Under the pieces are notes generated by a model, which saw only the letters and a list, made by a program, of their open reading frames with translations, was not told the origin of the DNA and did not search any database. The translations under genes were made by a program, and so were the position numbers. From Microbacterium pygmaeum (GTDB lineage: Bacteria; Actinomycetota; Actinomycetes; Actinomycetales; Microbacteriaceae), in the NCBI RefSeq assembly GCF_900100885.1, contig NZ_LT629692.1, positions 124,001 through 188,000 on the forward strand: a DNA stretch of 64,000 bases. Direction: 5' to 3'. Positions 29,526 through 39,018 of this stretch are shown here, one piece after another (positions within the stretch are counted from its first letter, which is position 1; every line of letters starts with the position of its first letter).

Positions 29526-30620
29526 TCAGGCGCCGTGCCCTTGCCACCCGGCGAGGGGGGTGAGGGGAACGAGCTGGGGAACGATCGCCGTGGATGTCAC
29601 CGGAACGCGAGCACCGCGGCCTGCGGACTCCAGCAGCGCGGTCATGATCTCGAGCACGTGCAGTGCGACCTCGCCCGAGGCCCGGCCAGGGCCGGTCACG
29701 AAGTCGATGAGACCGACGCCGCGTGAGGCGGCTTCGTAGCCCGCGCTCACCGGGAGCTCGATCACCTCCGTGGAGCGGGCGTTCCGCCGGAGCACGGTGC
29801 CGGAGAAGTGATTGGGATCGGGCAGCACCAGCATCCCCTCCACGCCGTGCACCTCGATCGGCTCGGCACGGGTCGAGGGCGCGTCGAAGCTGAAGGTGAC
29901 CGTGGACATCGCCCCTCCACGGTGACCCAGCACCCCGGTGACGTGCGTGTCGACGTCCACCGGGATGTGTTCCCCGGCGCGCGGGCCCGACTCGATGATG
30001 CGGCGCTCGCGCGAACGGCTGCTCGCCCCCGCCACCCACGTCACGGGGCCGAGCAGGTGCACAAGCGCCGTGAGATAGTACGGGCCCATGTCCAGCAGCG
30101 GTCCACCGCCCTCGCGGTAGTAGAAGTCGGGGTGCGGATGCCATGCCTCATGGCCCCGCGACAGCCACGTCGCCGTCGCCGAGACGGGGGTGCCGATCAT
30201 CCCGGCCTCCACCGCGGCCCGAGCCGTCTGCACGCCGGTGCCGAGCACGGTGTCCGGAGCGCCGCCGACCCGCCGGCCAGCTGTGTTTGCGGCAGCGAGG
30301 ACGCGGCTCGCGGCGTCCAGGGTCGCCGCGAGCGGCTTCTCGCCGTAGACGTCCTTGCCCCCGGCGAGGGCTGCGAGCGCCACCTCCTCGTGCGCGGCGG
30401 GAATGGTCAGATTCAGGACGGTGTCCACGTCGGCGTGGGCGTACAGGTCCGACGGCGTGAGCGCGAGCGCCCCGGGGATCGTCTCCGCGACCGCCGCCGT
30501 GCGCGCGGGATCCAGATCCGCGACGGCGGTGATCTCCACGCCGGCCGCGCCTGAGAGGGTGTCGAGGTAGGCCCGCGAGATCACGCCGAGGCCGACGATG
30601 CCGATCCGGCGCCCGGTCAC
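29526..30620 (-). CDS. Gfo/Idh/MocA family NAD(P)-dependent oxidoreductase
   Basis: 364 aa from GTG 30620, which overlaps the ThuA gene stop by 4 nt (GTGA). The Rossmann N-terminus is RIGIVGLGVISRAYL, and the family EKP motif is in VYGEKPLAATLD. The family oxidises or reduces sugars and sugar derivatives such as inositol or keto-sugars. With ThuA upstream it forms a two-gene operon with a LacI-type operator in its promoter region, linking it to the ABC-GH3 system across the divergent gap. Confidence 0.92.
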   Translation of the reverse strand: MTGRRIGIVGLGVISRAYLDTLSGAAGVEITAVADLDPARTAAVAETIPGALALTPSDLYAHADVDTVLNLTIPAAHEEVALAALAGGKDVYGEKPLAATLDAASRVLAAANTAGRRVGGAPDTVLGTGVQTARAAVEAGMIGTPVSATATWLSRGHEAWHPHPDFYYREGGGPLLDMGPYYLTALVHLLGPVTWVAGASSRSRERRIIESGPRAGEHIPVDVDTHVTGVLGHRGGAMSTVTFSFDAPSTRAEPIEVHGVEGMLVLPDPNHFSGTVLRRNARSTEVIELPVSAGYEAASRGVGLIDFVTGPGRASGEVALHVLEIMTALLESAGRGARVPVTSTAIVPQLVPLTPLAGWQGHGA

Positions 30621-31312
30621 GAGCGGGCCGCCCAGAGCATGCCGCGCTCGATGATCGTGCGCACGTTGTCGTCCGCAAGCACGTCGACGCTGTGCCCGGC
30701 CGTGCAGACGAAGACCCGGCCGCTCCCCCACGATCGCGTCCAGACAGCGGGAGAGGTCACCGGCCGATGCCACGGATGATAGGGCTGCGGAGGATGCGTG
30801 GTGGTCGCCAGCACATCGTTGAGGTCGTCGTGCAGCACCCAGTACTGCTCGGTCTCCAGGGCGAAATCCTCCAGGCCGGCCGTGATCTCGTGCGTGCGGC
30901 CGAGATCGGTCAGCTCGATCGTGTAGCCCAGGTAGTTGTCGGTGGAATCGCCGACGCGCAGCGACGGCTCCTTGCCCGGGTGCGTGGCGAACTGGCCGCC
31001 GACGAGCTGCAGGTAGTCGGAGGAGCCGCGATACGAGTCGGCGATGCCGCCGTGCCAGCCGGCCAGTCCGCATCCGGCCTCCACCGCGGTGCGCAATCCG
31101 TCCAGCGCTTCACGGGAGATCTCCGACATCGTCACCGACTGGACGATCAGGTCTGTCTGCGCCATCGCAGCGGCATCGGCGTACACCTCGTTCGAGGACT
31201 CGACCCGCACATCGAATCCGCTGTCGCGCAGGAACGGCAGGAACAGCTCGGTGGCCTCCACCGGCTGGTGCCCCTCCCATCCGCCCCGGACGACGAGTGC
31301 GCTGCGGCTCAT
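30617..31312 (-). CDS. ThuA domain protein (sugar-utilisation associated)
   Basis: 231 aa from ATG 31312 with CAGGGAG upstream. The ThuA fold (class I GATase-like) is shown by ALVVRGGWEGHQP, GCGLAGWHGG and the closing GRVFVCTAGHSVDVLAD. ThuA proteins are found with Gfo/Idh/MocA enzymes in trehalose and other disaccharide pathways, where keto-sugars are handled; the exact reaction remains uncertain. First gene of the operon with the 29526 oxidoreductase. Confidence 0.88.
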   Translation of the reverse strand: MSRSALVVRGGWEGHQPVEATELFLPFLRDSGFDVRVESSNEVYADAAAMAQTDLIVQSVTMSEISREALDGLRTAVEAGCGLAGWHGGIADSYRGSSDYLQLVGGQFATHPGKEPSLRVGDSTDNYLGYTIELTDLGRTHEITAGLEDFALETEQYWVLHDDLNDVLATTTHPPQPYHPWHRPVTSPAVWTRSWGSGRVFVCTAGHSVDVLADDNVRTIIERGMLWAARS

Positions 31313-31395
31313 GTGCGTGCTCCCTGCTTCGTTGAGGACTCGTCCATCGTCGTCGCTCTCTTCGAGAGTGGCCGACACAGACCGCGGCGTGGGGG

Positions 31396-31407
31396 GTTTT
31401 CGAAAAG
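31396..31407. promoter_or_regulatory. Second LacI-type operator upstream of the ThuA operon
   Basis: GTTTTCGAAAAG matches 11 of 12 bases of the palindrome at 23738-23749. It sits 84 nt upstream of the ThuA start and 52 nt upstream of the plus-strand gene at 31460. Confidence 0.6.
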
Positions 31408-31459
31408 CCGGTCCGGCGCGACGAGGGAATGATGTGGGCCGCGGCGCGTTGGCCCGAGC

Positions 31460-32095
31460 ATGACAACAGTGGGAATCATCGGAGCAGGACACATCGGTTC
31501 GACCCTGGCGCGGGGTCTCGTGGACCGAGGCTATGACGTCGTGATCAGCAACTCGCGGGGTCCTGAGACCCTGACCGATCTGGTCGGCGCGCTCGGCGAG
31601 CGCGCCACGGCGGCGACGGCGACGGATGCTGCGGCCGCGGGCGACTTCGTGATCGTGACCGTTCCACTGAAGGCACTCGACGCGGTGCCGGTCGCCCCGC
31701 TGGCCGGCAAGATCGTGCTGGATACGAACAATTACTACTGGGAGCGCGACGGGCGCATCCCGGCTCTCGAGGACAAGTCGACGACGACGAGCCAGTTGCT
31801 GCAGGACCACCTCCCCGATTCGAAGGTCGCCAAGGCGTTCAACCACATCACCTCGGGTGACATCCTGACCGACGGCACCCCTGCAGGTACCGCCGACCGG
31901 CGCGCACTCGCGACGGCGAGCGATTTCGAGGACGCGGCCGCGCTGGCCACCGACCTGTACGACGAGTTCGGATTCGACACGGTCAACGTCGGTCCGCTCG
32001 CCGACAGCTGGCGGGTCGAGCGCGACCGGCCCGCCTACGTCGTCCGCCAGAACAAGGACGAGCTGACGGCGAACCTGGCCCGCGCCCAGCGCTGA
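31460..32095 (+). CDS. F420H2:NADP+ reductase-like NAD(P)-binding protein
   Basis: 211 aa. The Rossmann nucleotide site is VGIIGAGHIGSTLARGL, with ISNSRGPETL where NADP phosphate would be read, and LVLDTNNYYWERDG further on. The family (NAD(P)-binding, F420 reductase-like) reduces or oxidises cofactor F420 or small molecules with NADP. No clear promoter box was found. It is divergent from the ThuA operon and may share its operator region. Confidence 0.85.
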   Translation: MTTVGIIGAGHIGSTLARGLVDRGYDVVISNSRGPETLTDLVGALGERATAATATDAAAAGDFVIVTVPLKALDAVPVAPLAGKIVLDTNNYYWERDGRIPALEDKSTTTSQLLQDHLPDSKVAKAFNHITSGDILTDGTPAGTADRRALATASDFEDAAALATDLYDEFGFDTVNVGPLADSWRVERDRPAYVVRQNKDELTANLARAQR

Positions 32096-32165
32096 AGGGC
32101 CGGGCGACCGCGTCGCAGATCCTGCGGTCTTTCCCCAGCGATGCCGCGCTCGCGGGCCGAGGGCT

Positions 32166-32171
32166 TATCGT
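32166..32171 (+). promoter_or_regulatory. -10 box TATCGT for the 32178 gene
   Basis: TATCGT ends 6 nt before GTG 32178, giving a leaderless start. Confidence 0.5.
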
Positions 32172-32177
32172 TTTCGC

Positions 32178-32660
32178 GTGGGCACCATCTACTACGGCGG
32201 GTCGGCGACACCGATCCACATCGACGATCGGGCACTCGCGCACCTGAAGGTCGTCATCTCGACGAAGCTTCGCCGCAGCGAGTCGTTCACCGTGTCGTGG
32301 CGGCACCCCGAGGATCAGCCGCGCGGGCGCAGCACGATCTGGCTGCATCCGTCGATTCCGCTGCGGTTCGTCTTCGACGACCCGGAGCCAGCCGAACTCA
32401 GCCGTGAGTGGATCGAGGAGCTCGCCAACTCCGCGAACTCATCGGGCGGCATCACGCTCATCGCCGGCCACTTCGATGCCGACGCCGCCGAGATCTCGGA
32501 TGAAGGGGTGTCGGAGCTGGCGGTGGGCAAGGTCGAGGTGGAAGAGCTCTCCATCGACAAGCTGACGGTCGCCGGCACGGAGATGGCACCGCTGGATGTC
32601 GAGGGAGCGCAGAAGCGCTCGCTCGAGACGGCAGAGGTCCCGGTTCAGCCGGCGGGCTGA
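32178..32660 (+). CDS. Small actinobacterial protein, longer paralogue of the 32645 gene
   Basis: 160 aa from GTG 32178. The N-terminal 100 residues match the convergent neighbour: IDDRALAHLKVVISTKLRRSESF versus IDDRTLAHLRIVVMNKLRRTEAF, then a WLHPSIP/WMHPSVP block and a W-[IV]-E-[ED]-L segment. The C-terminal 50 residues are acidic and unique. Members of this family are sometimes labelled ATP-dependent DNA ligase, but no ligase motif is present. Function unknown. The 3' ends of the two genes overlap by 16 nt. Confidence 0.8.
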   Translation: MGTIYYGGSATPIHIDDRALAHLKVVISTKLRRSESFTVSWRHPEDQPRGRSTIWLHPSIPLRFVFDDPEPAELSREWIEELANSANSSGGITLIAGHFDADAAEISDEGVSELAVGKVEVEELSIDKLTVAGTEMAPLDVEGAQKRSLETAEVPVQPAG

Positions 32661-32977
32661 TCCGACGGCGCCGGCGCTGAATCCTCCGCCGGCTCCGGCG
32701 TGATCGTCAGACCGTTCGGGCCGCTCGCGACCTGCATGAGGTCTTCCACCCACGCGCGGTTGATGCGGGGCTGACGGCTGCCGAAGAAGTGGAACTGGAT
32801 GGGCACCGACGGGTGCATCCAGAAGCTGCGTCGACCGCTGCCGTCGCCGACCTCGACGTCGAACATGAATGCTTCGGTGCGGCGCAGCTTGTTCATCACC
32901 ACGATGCGCAGGTGCGCCAGCGTGCGATCGTCGATGTCGACCGAGTTCGCCATTGTGTCGTAGATGAACCTGCCCAT
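32645..32977 (-). CDS. Small actinobacterial protein, shorter paralogue
   Basis: 110 aa from ATG 32977, set by TACGCT (32984-32989, minus) 6 nt upstream. It is a compact alpha/beta protein: an IDDRTLAHLRIVVMNKLRR helix, then GSGRRSFWMHPSVPIQFHFFGSRQP and NRAWVEDLMQVA. It is a tail-to-tail paralogue of the 32178 gene, and both end in QPAG. The pair probably arose by inverted duplication. Function unknown. Confidence 0.82.
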   Translation of the reverse strand: MGRFIYDTMANSVDIDDRTLAHLRIVVMNKLRRTEAFMFDVEVGDGSGRRSFWMHPSVPIQFHFFGSRQPRINRAWVEDLMQVASGPNGLTITPEPAEDSAPAPSDQPAG

Positions 32978-33032
32978 CCTTCGAGCGTAGTCGTCCCCCC
33001 GTGTTTGCGGAGGGGGAGACGACATCCGCCGA

Positions 33033-33602
33033 TCAGCGCGGGGCGAAGGCGGCGCGCAGCAGCGCACGCGCGCGTCGCGCCACGTCGGCTCGCTCGTCGT
33101 CGCGGGTTCTGGCGAGGGCGGTCGCCAGCATCCCCACCGCCAACATCACGTCCTCGGTGTCGACGTGCGCGCCGACGTGGCCGAGGGTCTGCTCGCGCTC
33201 GAGGAGCGTCGCAACGACGCTGCGGAACCGGATGCCCAGCGGGGCGATCCGCGGATCGTACAGATCGGCGGTGATCAGTTCGATGAACGCCGTGGCGACC
33301 ATCGCCTGATCCACGACGCGATCCAGCAGATCGTCGATCGTGCGCTCCGCCGGGGCGGTGACCGCTTCGAGGTCGATGAGATTCTCCTCGAACACCGCCA
33401 CGGCGAGCGCGGTGCGATCGGGGAAATGCCGGTAGAGGCTCCCCTGGCCGACACCGGCCCGCTTGGCGACCGCGCTGAAGGGCGCGCTCAGGCCGTCGAT
33501 GGCGTACACCTCACGGGCAGCGGTGATCAGGGCGCGCCGATTGCCGGGACCGGCCGCGGGTCCGCGGTTCGGCCGCTTCGGCTCTTCCTCACCGTTCAGC
33601 AC
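33033..33602 (-). CDS. TetR/AcrR family transcriptional regulator
   Basis: 189 aa from GTG 33602, with TAGGCT (33609-33614, minus) 6 nt upstream. The HTH is in residues 20-65 (ALITAAREVYAIDGLSAPFSAVAKRAGVGQGSLYRHFPDR). The C-terminal ligand domain is of TetR_C type (AERTIDDLLDRVVDQA). It is divergent from the SDR gene; a perfect 20-bp palindrome at 33617-33636 between them is the likely operator for both. Confidence 0.92.
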   Translation of the reverse strand: MLNGEEEPKRPNRGPAAGPGNRRALITAAREVYAIDGLSAPFSAVAKRAGVGQGSLYRHFPDRTALAVAVFEENLIDLEAVTAPAERTIDDLLDRVVDQAMVATAFIELITADLYDPRIAPLGIRFRSVVATLLEREQTLGHVGAHVDTEDVMLAVGMLATALARTRDDERADVARRARALLRAAFAPR

Positions 33603-33616
33603 CCGTGTAGCCTAGT

Positions 33617-33636
33617 ACCGGACACACTTGTCCGGT
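33617..33636. promoter_or_regulatory. TetR operator palindrome
   Basis: Perfect 8-bp arms ACCGGACA and TGTCCGGT with a CACT spacer lie between the divergent tetR and SDR genes, just upstream of the tetR -10 box. Confidence 0.8.
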
Positions 33637-33650
33637 CGAAAGGACCCGTC

Positions 33651-34718
33651 ATGAGCACCACCGCCCTCACCGCCGATTCATCGATCGCCGCCTGGCTCGA
33701 CGATCCGACGGGAAACGCCATCCTCACCGCGATGCTCGCCGAAGGCGGCCAGTCGCCCGAGGTCTTCAAGCCGATCAAGCGCCTCGCGATCAAGCGCCTC
33801 GTGAAGATGAGCCGAGGAGCATTCACGCAGGAGATGCTCGATGACCTGGTGCGTCGTGCCGCGGCCGGCGATGTTCCGGCCGGCGAGGCGCCTGTGCCGC
33901 CCGCGCCTTCGGCCGACGCGGCGGCGCCGGCTCCCGCCCCGACGGTCGTCCTGCGGGAATGGACCGAGCGCGTCGATCAGGGCCGCTTCACCGGTCAGAC
34001 CGTGATCGTGACCGGCGCCGGCTCGGGCATCGGGCGCGCCACCGCGTCGCGGATCGCGCGCGAGGGCGGTCGCGTCATCGCGGTCGACGTCAGCCAGGCG
34101 CGCCTCGACGAGTTCGCCGGAGCGCACTCGGATGCCGAGGTGGTGGCCCTCACCGCTGACATCACCGACGACGCGGGCGTCGCCCGCATCCTCGAAGCGG
34201 CCGGCGGCACGATCGACGGCCTGGCCAACATCGCCGGGATCATGGACGACATGACGCCGGTGGGCGACGTGTCCGACGCCGTGTGGGAGCGGGTGTTCCG
34301 CGTCAACGTCACCGGAACGATGAAGCTGATGCGTGCCGTGATCCCCACGATGCTCGCGCAGGGCGGCGGGTCGATCGTCAACACCGCATCGGAAGCCGCG
34401 CTCCGCGGCTCGGCCGCCGGGGTCGCCTACACCGCGTCCAAGCACGCCGTGGCCGGACTCACCAAGAGCAGCGCGTTCATGTACGGCCCGAGCGGCATCC
34501 GCGTGAACGCCGTGGCCCCGGGACCGACGATCACCAACATCGAGGCTTCGTTCGGCTCACCGCTGGGCGCGGAGCGCATTCAGAACGCCATGGCGATCAT
34601 GCCCGACCCGGTCGAGGCCGATGCCCTCGCGGCATCCATCACGTTCCTGCTCTCGCGCGACGGCGTCAACGTGAACGGCATCATTCTGGCCAGCGACGGC
34701 GGCTGGTCCGCCGCGTAG
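33651..34718 (+). CDS. SDR family oxidoreductase with N-terminal extension
   Basis: 355 aa from ATG 33651 with AAAGGA upstream. Residues 1-75 are helical and residues 76-100 an Ala/Pro linker, both unusual for SDRs. The classical SDR domain begins near residue 115: VIVTGAGSGIGRATA (cofactor), NIAGIMDD, a Ser in VNTASEAAL and the catalytic YTASK. Family role: NAD(P)-dependent alcohol or ketone oxidoreduction. The control region carries a TetR palindrome, so it is probably inducible by the regulator's ligand. Confidence 0.92.
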   Translation: MSTTALTADSSIAAWLDDPTGNAILTAMLAEGGQSPEVFKPIKRLAIKRLVKMSRGAFTQEMLDDLVRRAAAGDVPAGEAPVPPAPSADAAAPAPAPTVVLREWTERVDQGRFTGQTVIVTGAGSGIGRATASRIAREGGRVIAVDVSQARLDEFAGAHSDAEVVALTADITDDAGVARILEAAGGTIDGLANIAGIMDDMTPVGDVSDAVWERVFRVNVTGTMKLMRAVIPTMLAQGGGSIVNTASEAALRGSAAGVAYTASKHAVAGLTKSSAFMYGPSGIRVNAVAPGPTITNIEASFGSPLGAERIQNAMAIMPDPVEADALAASITFLLSRDGVNVNGIILASDGGWSAA

Positions 34719-34720
34719 CC

Positions 34721-35902
34721 TCAGGCGGTCCGGCGGCGCATGATCGCCGCCGCCGAGACCGTCGCTGCCAGCACCAGCACCACGAAGACGATGAGGACCC
34801 CGACGGCCGGAGCGAAGGTCAGACCGATGCCGACCGCGAGCACCGGGACGACCAGGCCCGCGTAGGCGATCAGGAACAGCAGCGCGAGCGTCTCGCCGGT
34901 GCGCCCGGCGGCCGCGACCGCGACGGCGGTGCCGATCGCGCCCTTGAACAGCACGCCCACGCCGAGGCCCGCGATGACGCCGCCGCCGAGGAACAGAGTC
35001 AACTGCGGGATCACCGCGCCCGAGGCGACACCGGCGAGGCCGACCGCGCACGCGATGATCGCGATCGTGAACTGCGTCCGCTGGCGCACCGAGGCCAGGG
35101 CGATCTGGCCGACGGCGGCCGCCGCGAACACGGAGAACGCCGCCGCGCCGGCGAGCAGGTGATCGTCCTGGCCGAAGGTGCCGACCAGGAAGGTTGGTGC
35201 GAGCGAGCTGAACAGGCCGAAGACGGCGAACCCCGCGAACGCCCCGAAGCCGGCGACGAGGAAGATCGAGCGGGATGCCGCGGGCACCGACAGCCGCTGA
35301 GGCCGGTAGGGCCGCGGCGTGGCGGCGACCGTCTCCGGCACGCTGAGCAGCGCGAGCGCCTCGGCGGCCAGGAGCGCCAGGAACACGATGTGCGGGAGGA
35401 CCAGCGGCGCGGGAAGGAACTCCGCGAACAGCCCGCCGATGAGCGGTCCGAGTGCGAGGCCGCCGAGGTTGGCCGCACCCGAGACGGTCGTGGCGATGAC
35501 GGATCCCTCGCCGGGCCTCGCCCGGGCGCGCAGCTCGGCGAGGTGAGCGGTCGCCGTCGCCGAGAGGATGCCGATGCTGACGCCGTTCACCAGGCGCGCG
35601 GCGATGAGCCCGGGGACCTCGCTCCACGCCAGGAACATCACGGCGGACAGCATGGAGATGAGGACGGCGATCACCAGCATCCGTCTTCTGCCCACCCAGT
35701 CGCTGACGTGCCCGGCGAGATACAGGCTGAGCATCACGCCGACCGCGTACGCAGCGAAGATCACCGTGATCATGCCGACCGGGAACCCGTCGCGCTGCTG
35801 GTACAGCGGATACAACGGCGTGGGCACGGTGGAGTACGCCATCGTCGTGAGAAAGACCGTCGCGACGACCCAGAATCCGGCGCCGTGCCCCATGCGTGCC
35901 AC
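34721..35902 (-). CDS. MFS transporter
   Basis: 393 aa, about 12 transmembrane helices. The signature between TM2 and TM3 is LAGHVSDWVGRRRML. It resembles drug/metabolite exporters of the major facilitator superfamily that use the proton gradient. GTG 35902 follows TACGCT (35909-35914, minus) by 6 nt. The substrate is unknown. Convergent with the SDR gene with a 2-nt gap, so co-function with the TetR/SDR unit is possible but not required. Confidence 0.9.
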   Translation of the reverse strand: MARMGHGAGFWVVATVFLTTMAYSTVPTPLYPLYQQRDGFPVGMITVIFAAYAVGVMLSLYLAGHVSDWVGRRRMLVIAVLISMLSAVMFLAWSEVPGLIAARLVNGVSIGILSATATAHLAELRARARPGEGSVIATTVSGAANLGGLALGPLIGGLFAEFLPAPLVLPHIVFLALLAAEALALLSVPETVAATPRPYRPQRLSVPAASRSIFLVAGFGAFAGFAVFGLFSSLAPTFLVGTFGQDDHLLAGAAAFSVFAAAAVGQIALASVRQRTQFTIAIIACAVGLAGVASGAVIPQLTLFLGGGVIAGLGVGVLFKGAIGTAVAVAAAGRTGETLALLFLIAYAGLVVPVLAVGIGLTFAPAVGVLIVFVVLVLAATVSAAAIMRRRTA

Positions 35903-35970
35903 GCGCTCAGCGTACCGACCGCGCGGGGGTACGGACGTTCACGGTTCGGGGCGCAGTCGACCCCCCGTCG

Positions 35971-37127
35971 TCAGAGACCGGTGAGCGCCGCGTCCAGGTC
36001 GGCGATCAGATCCGCGACGCTCTCGATGCCGACCGAGAGGCGCACCAGCTGCTCCGGAACGGCCAGCTCCGTGCCCCGCACGGACGCGTGCGTCATCGCG
36101 TCGGGGTAGTTCATCAGCGACTCGACGCCGCCGAGCGACTCGGCGAGCGTGAAGAGGCGCGTGGATTCGGCGAGCTTGCGCGCCGCGGCGGCATCGGCGA
36201 GCTCCACCGACACGATCCCACCGAACCGGCTCATCTGCACCGCCGCGAGCTCGTGACCGGGGTGCGCCGGCAGGCCCGGGTAGTACACCCGGGCGACCTT
36301 GTCATGGGCGTCCAGGAACTCCGCGATCGCCTGGGCGTTCTCGCTGTGCCGCTGCATGCGCACCGCGAGCGTCTTGATGCCGCGCGTGGTCAGCCAGGCA
36401 TCCAGCGGCCCTGAGACGGCACCGACCGCGAACTGCAGGAACTTCGCCTGCTCGTGGACCGCGTCATCGTTCAGGACCAGCGCGCCGCCGACCACATCGG
36501 AGTGCCCGCCGAGGTACTTGGTCGTCGAGTGCACGACGACGTCGGCGCCGAGGGCGAGTGGCTGCTGCAGTGCGGGCGAGGCGAAGGTGTTGTCGACCAC
36601 CACGAGCGCGCCCGCGGCATGCCCGAGCCGCGCGAGCCCGGCGATGTCGGTGATCCGCAGCAGCGGATTGCTCGGCGTCTCGACCCACACGATCCGAGCC
36701 GGTCGTTCGTTCAGCGCGGCCTCGACGGCAGTCAGGTCGCTCATGTCGACGATGCGCAGGCCCACGCCCCATGGCGCCAGTACGCGGGCCAGCAGCCGGT
36801 ACGTGCCTCCGTAGACGTCGCTGCCCAGCAGCACCTCGTCGCCAGGCCTGAGGACGGCGCGCAGCAGCGCGTCCTCGGCGGCCAGACCCGAGGCGAAGGA
36901 CAGCGCGTGCGCTCCGCCCTCGATCGCGGCCAGCTGCGATTCGAGCGCGGTGCGCGTCGGGTTGCCGCTGCGGCCGTACTCGTACCCTTCGCGGAGCCCC
37001 CCGATGCCGTCCTGCGCGTACGTCGTGGAGAAGTGCACGGGGGGGATCACGGCGCCCGTCGTCGGATCAGGAGCCTGCCCGGCGTGCACGGCACGCGTCT
37101 CGAACCCTCGCGGGGTGGTCTGGTCGC

Positions 37128-37131
<4 letters not shown>
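35971..37131 (-). CDS. metB: Cystathionine gamma-synthase (PLP-dependent)
   Basis: 386 aa. The PLP lysine is in HSTTKYLGGHSDVVGG; the Cys/Met metabolism family pattern is seen in YEYGRSGNPTRTALE, ASGLAAEDALLRA, VWVETPSNPLL and SLGGVESLMNYPDAMTH. It condenses an activated homoserine with cysteine to cystathionine, or runs as a gamma-lyase in some homologues. Its ATG overlaps the end of the CBS-like gene by 4 nt, so the two are made together. Confidence 0.93.
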
Positions 37132-38135
<1,004 letters not shown>

Positions 38136-38248
38136 GGTGGGATCCTCTGTGTTGCCGCGCGACGCGCGGGGAAGCTGTCCGGGGTCGGAGATGGGGCGCC
38201 GGCGGCACCGATCAGCGACAACAACGACAGGTCAACACGCCCGCAAGC

Positions 38249-38983
38249 CTACCCGGCATCCGGCGCCAGGTCGACTGGAGGCCACTGCCCCGGCTCGGCG
38301 AGCGGGGCGTCGCGCACATCGAGCCCGTCCTCACCGACGGTCGCGACCGCGAGCAGCAGCGAGTAGGAGGGGATCCCCTCGAAGCTCTGTCGACGGATGA
38401 TGGCGGCCTCCGCCGTGCCGGGCAGCTGCGCGCTGCGCTCGACGACAGCAAGCCACGGCGTCCACCAGCCCTCCTGGCTCCCGGCAGCCTCTGCGGCTTC
38501 GCGGAACTCCGGCAGCCACTGGGCGATGCGTGCGGTGTCGGCATCGTCGACGTCGTCGTGCGCGACCATGTGCGTCCCGGGCGGCAGGTCGGTCGTGCTG
38601 ACCGAGACCCCGTCCCACGACACGACCCGTGCGGTGTGCGCGGTGACCTCCACGAGGTTGAACCCTCGCATCGGCGGGTGGCCGGCCGGGGCGCGTCCGG
38701 CGACGGACTCGAGGGCGACGCTTCCGCGGGTCTGCACCTGCTCGTCCGCACGGTCCGAGAGGTCTGCGCGATTGAGCAGCACGGCGAGTCGGCGCACGGC
38801 GGGATCGGCGGCCAGCCACGCGCCACCCGCCCGCGCGTCACGGATGCCGATCACGCCGGGGTAGGCATCCGGCCACCACGGCCCGAGCCGATTCCACGCC
38901 CTGCCCGGGTCTTCGTCACGCACCGCCAGCAGCCGCACCGGCTCGGGCGCATGCTCCGGCACTCGGATGATCACGGTGCACAT
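38249..38983 (-). CDS. NRDE/TANGO2 family protein
   Basis: 244 aa from ATG 38983, with GGAGGA upstream. The N-terminal MCTVII places Cys at position 2, and RDE occurs in VRDEDPGRAW, the family's name motif. TANGO2-type proteins have an Ntn-hydrolase-like fold and have been tied to haem trafficking in bacteria and animals. Cys2 could be a nucleophile. Divergent from coaBC. Confidence 0.85.
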   Translation of the reverse strand: MCTVIIRVPEHAPEPVRLLAVRDEDPGRAWNRLGPWWPDAYPGVIGIRDARAGGAWLAADPAVRRLAVLLNRADLSDRADEQVQTRGSVALESVAGRAPAGHPPMRGFNLVEVTAHTARVVSWDGVSVSTTDLPPGTHMVAHDDVDDADTARIAQWLPEFREAAEAAGSQEGWWTPWLAVVERSAQLPGTAEAAIIRRQSFEGIPSYSLLLAVATVGEDGLDVRDAPLAEPGQWPPVDLAPDAG

Positions 38984-39018
38984 CGATGGCTCCTCCGCCG
39001 GCGTGGGATGATCGAGCC

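Noticed and set aside
38136..38245. Possible SAM riboswitch in the leader of the CBS-like and metB operon
   Set aside because: I could not fit the conserved core of the SAM-I or SAM-IV families; only a simple GC palindrome is present.
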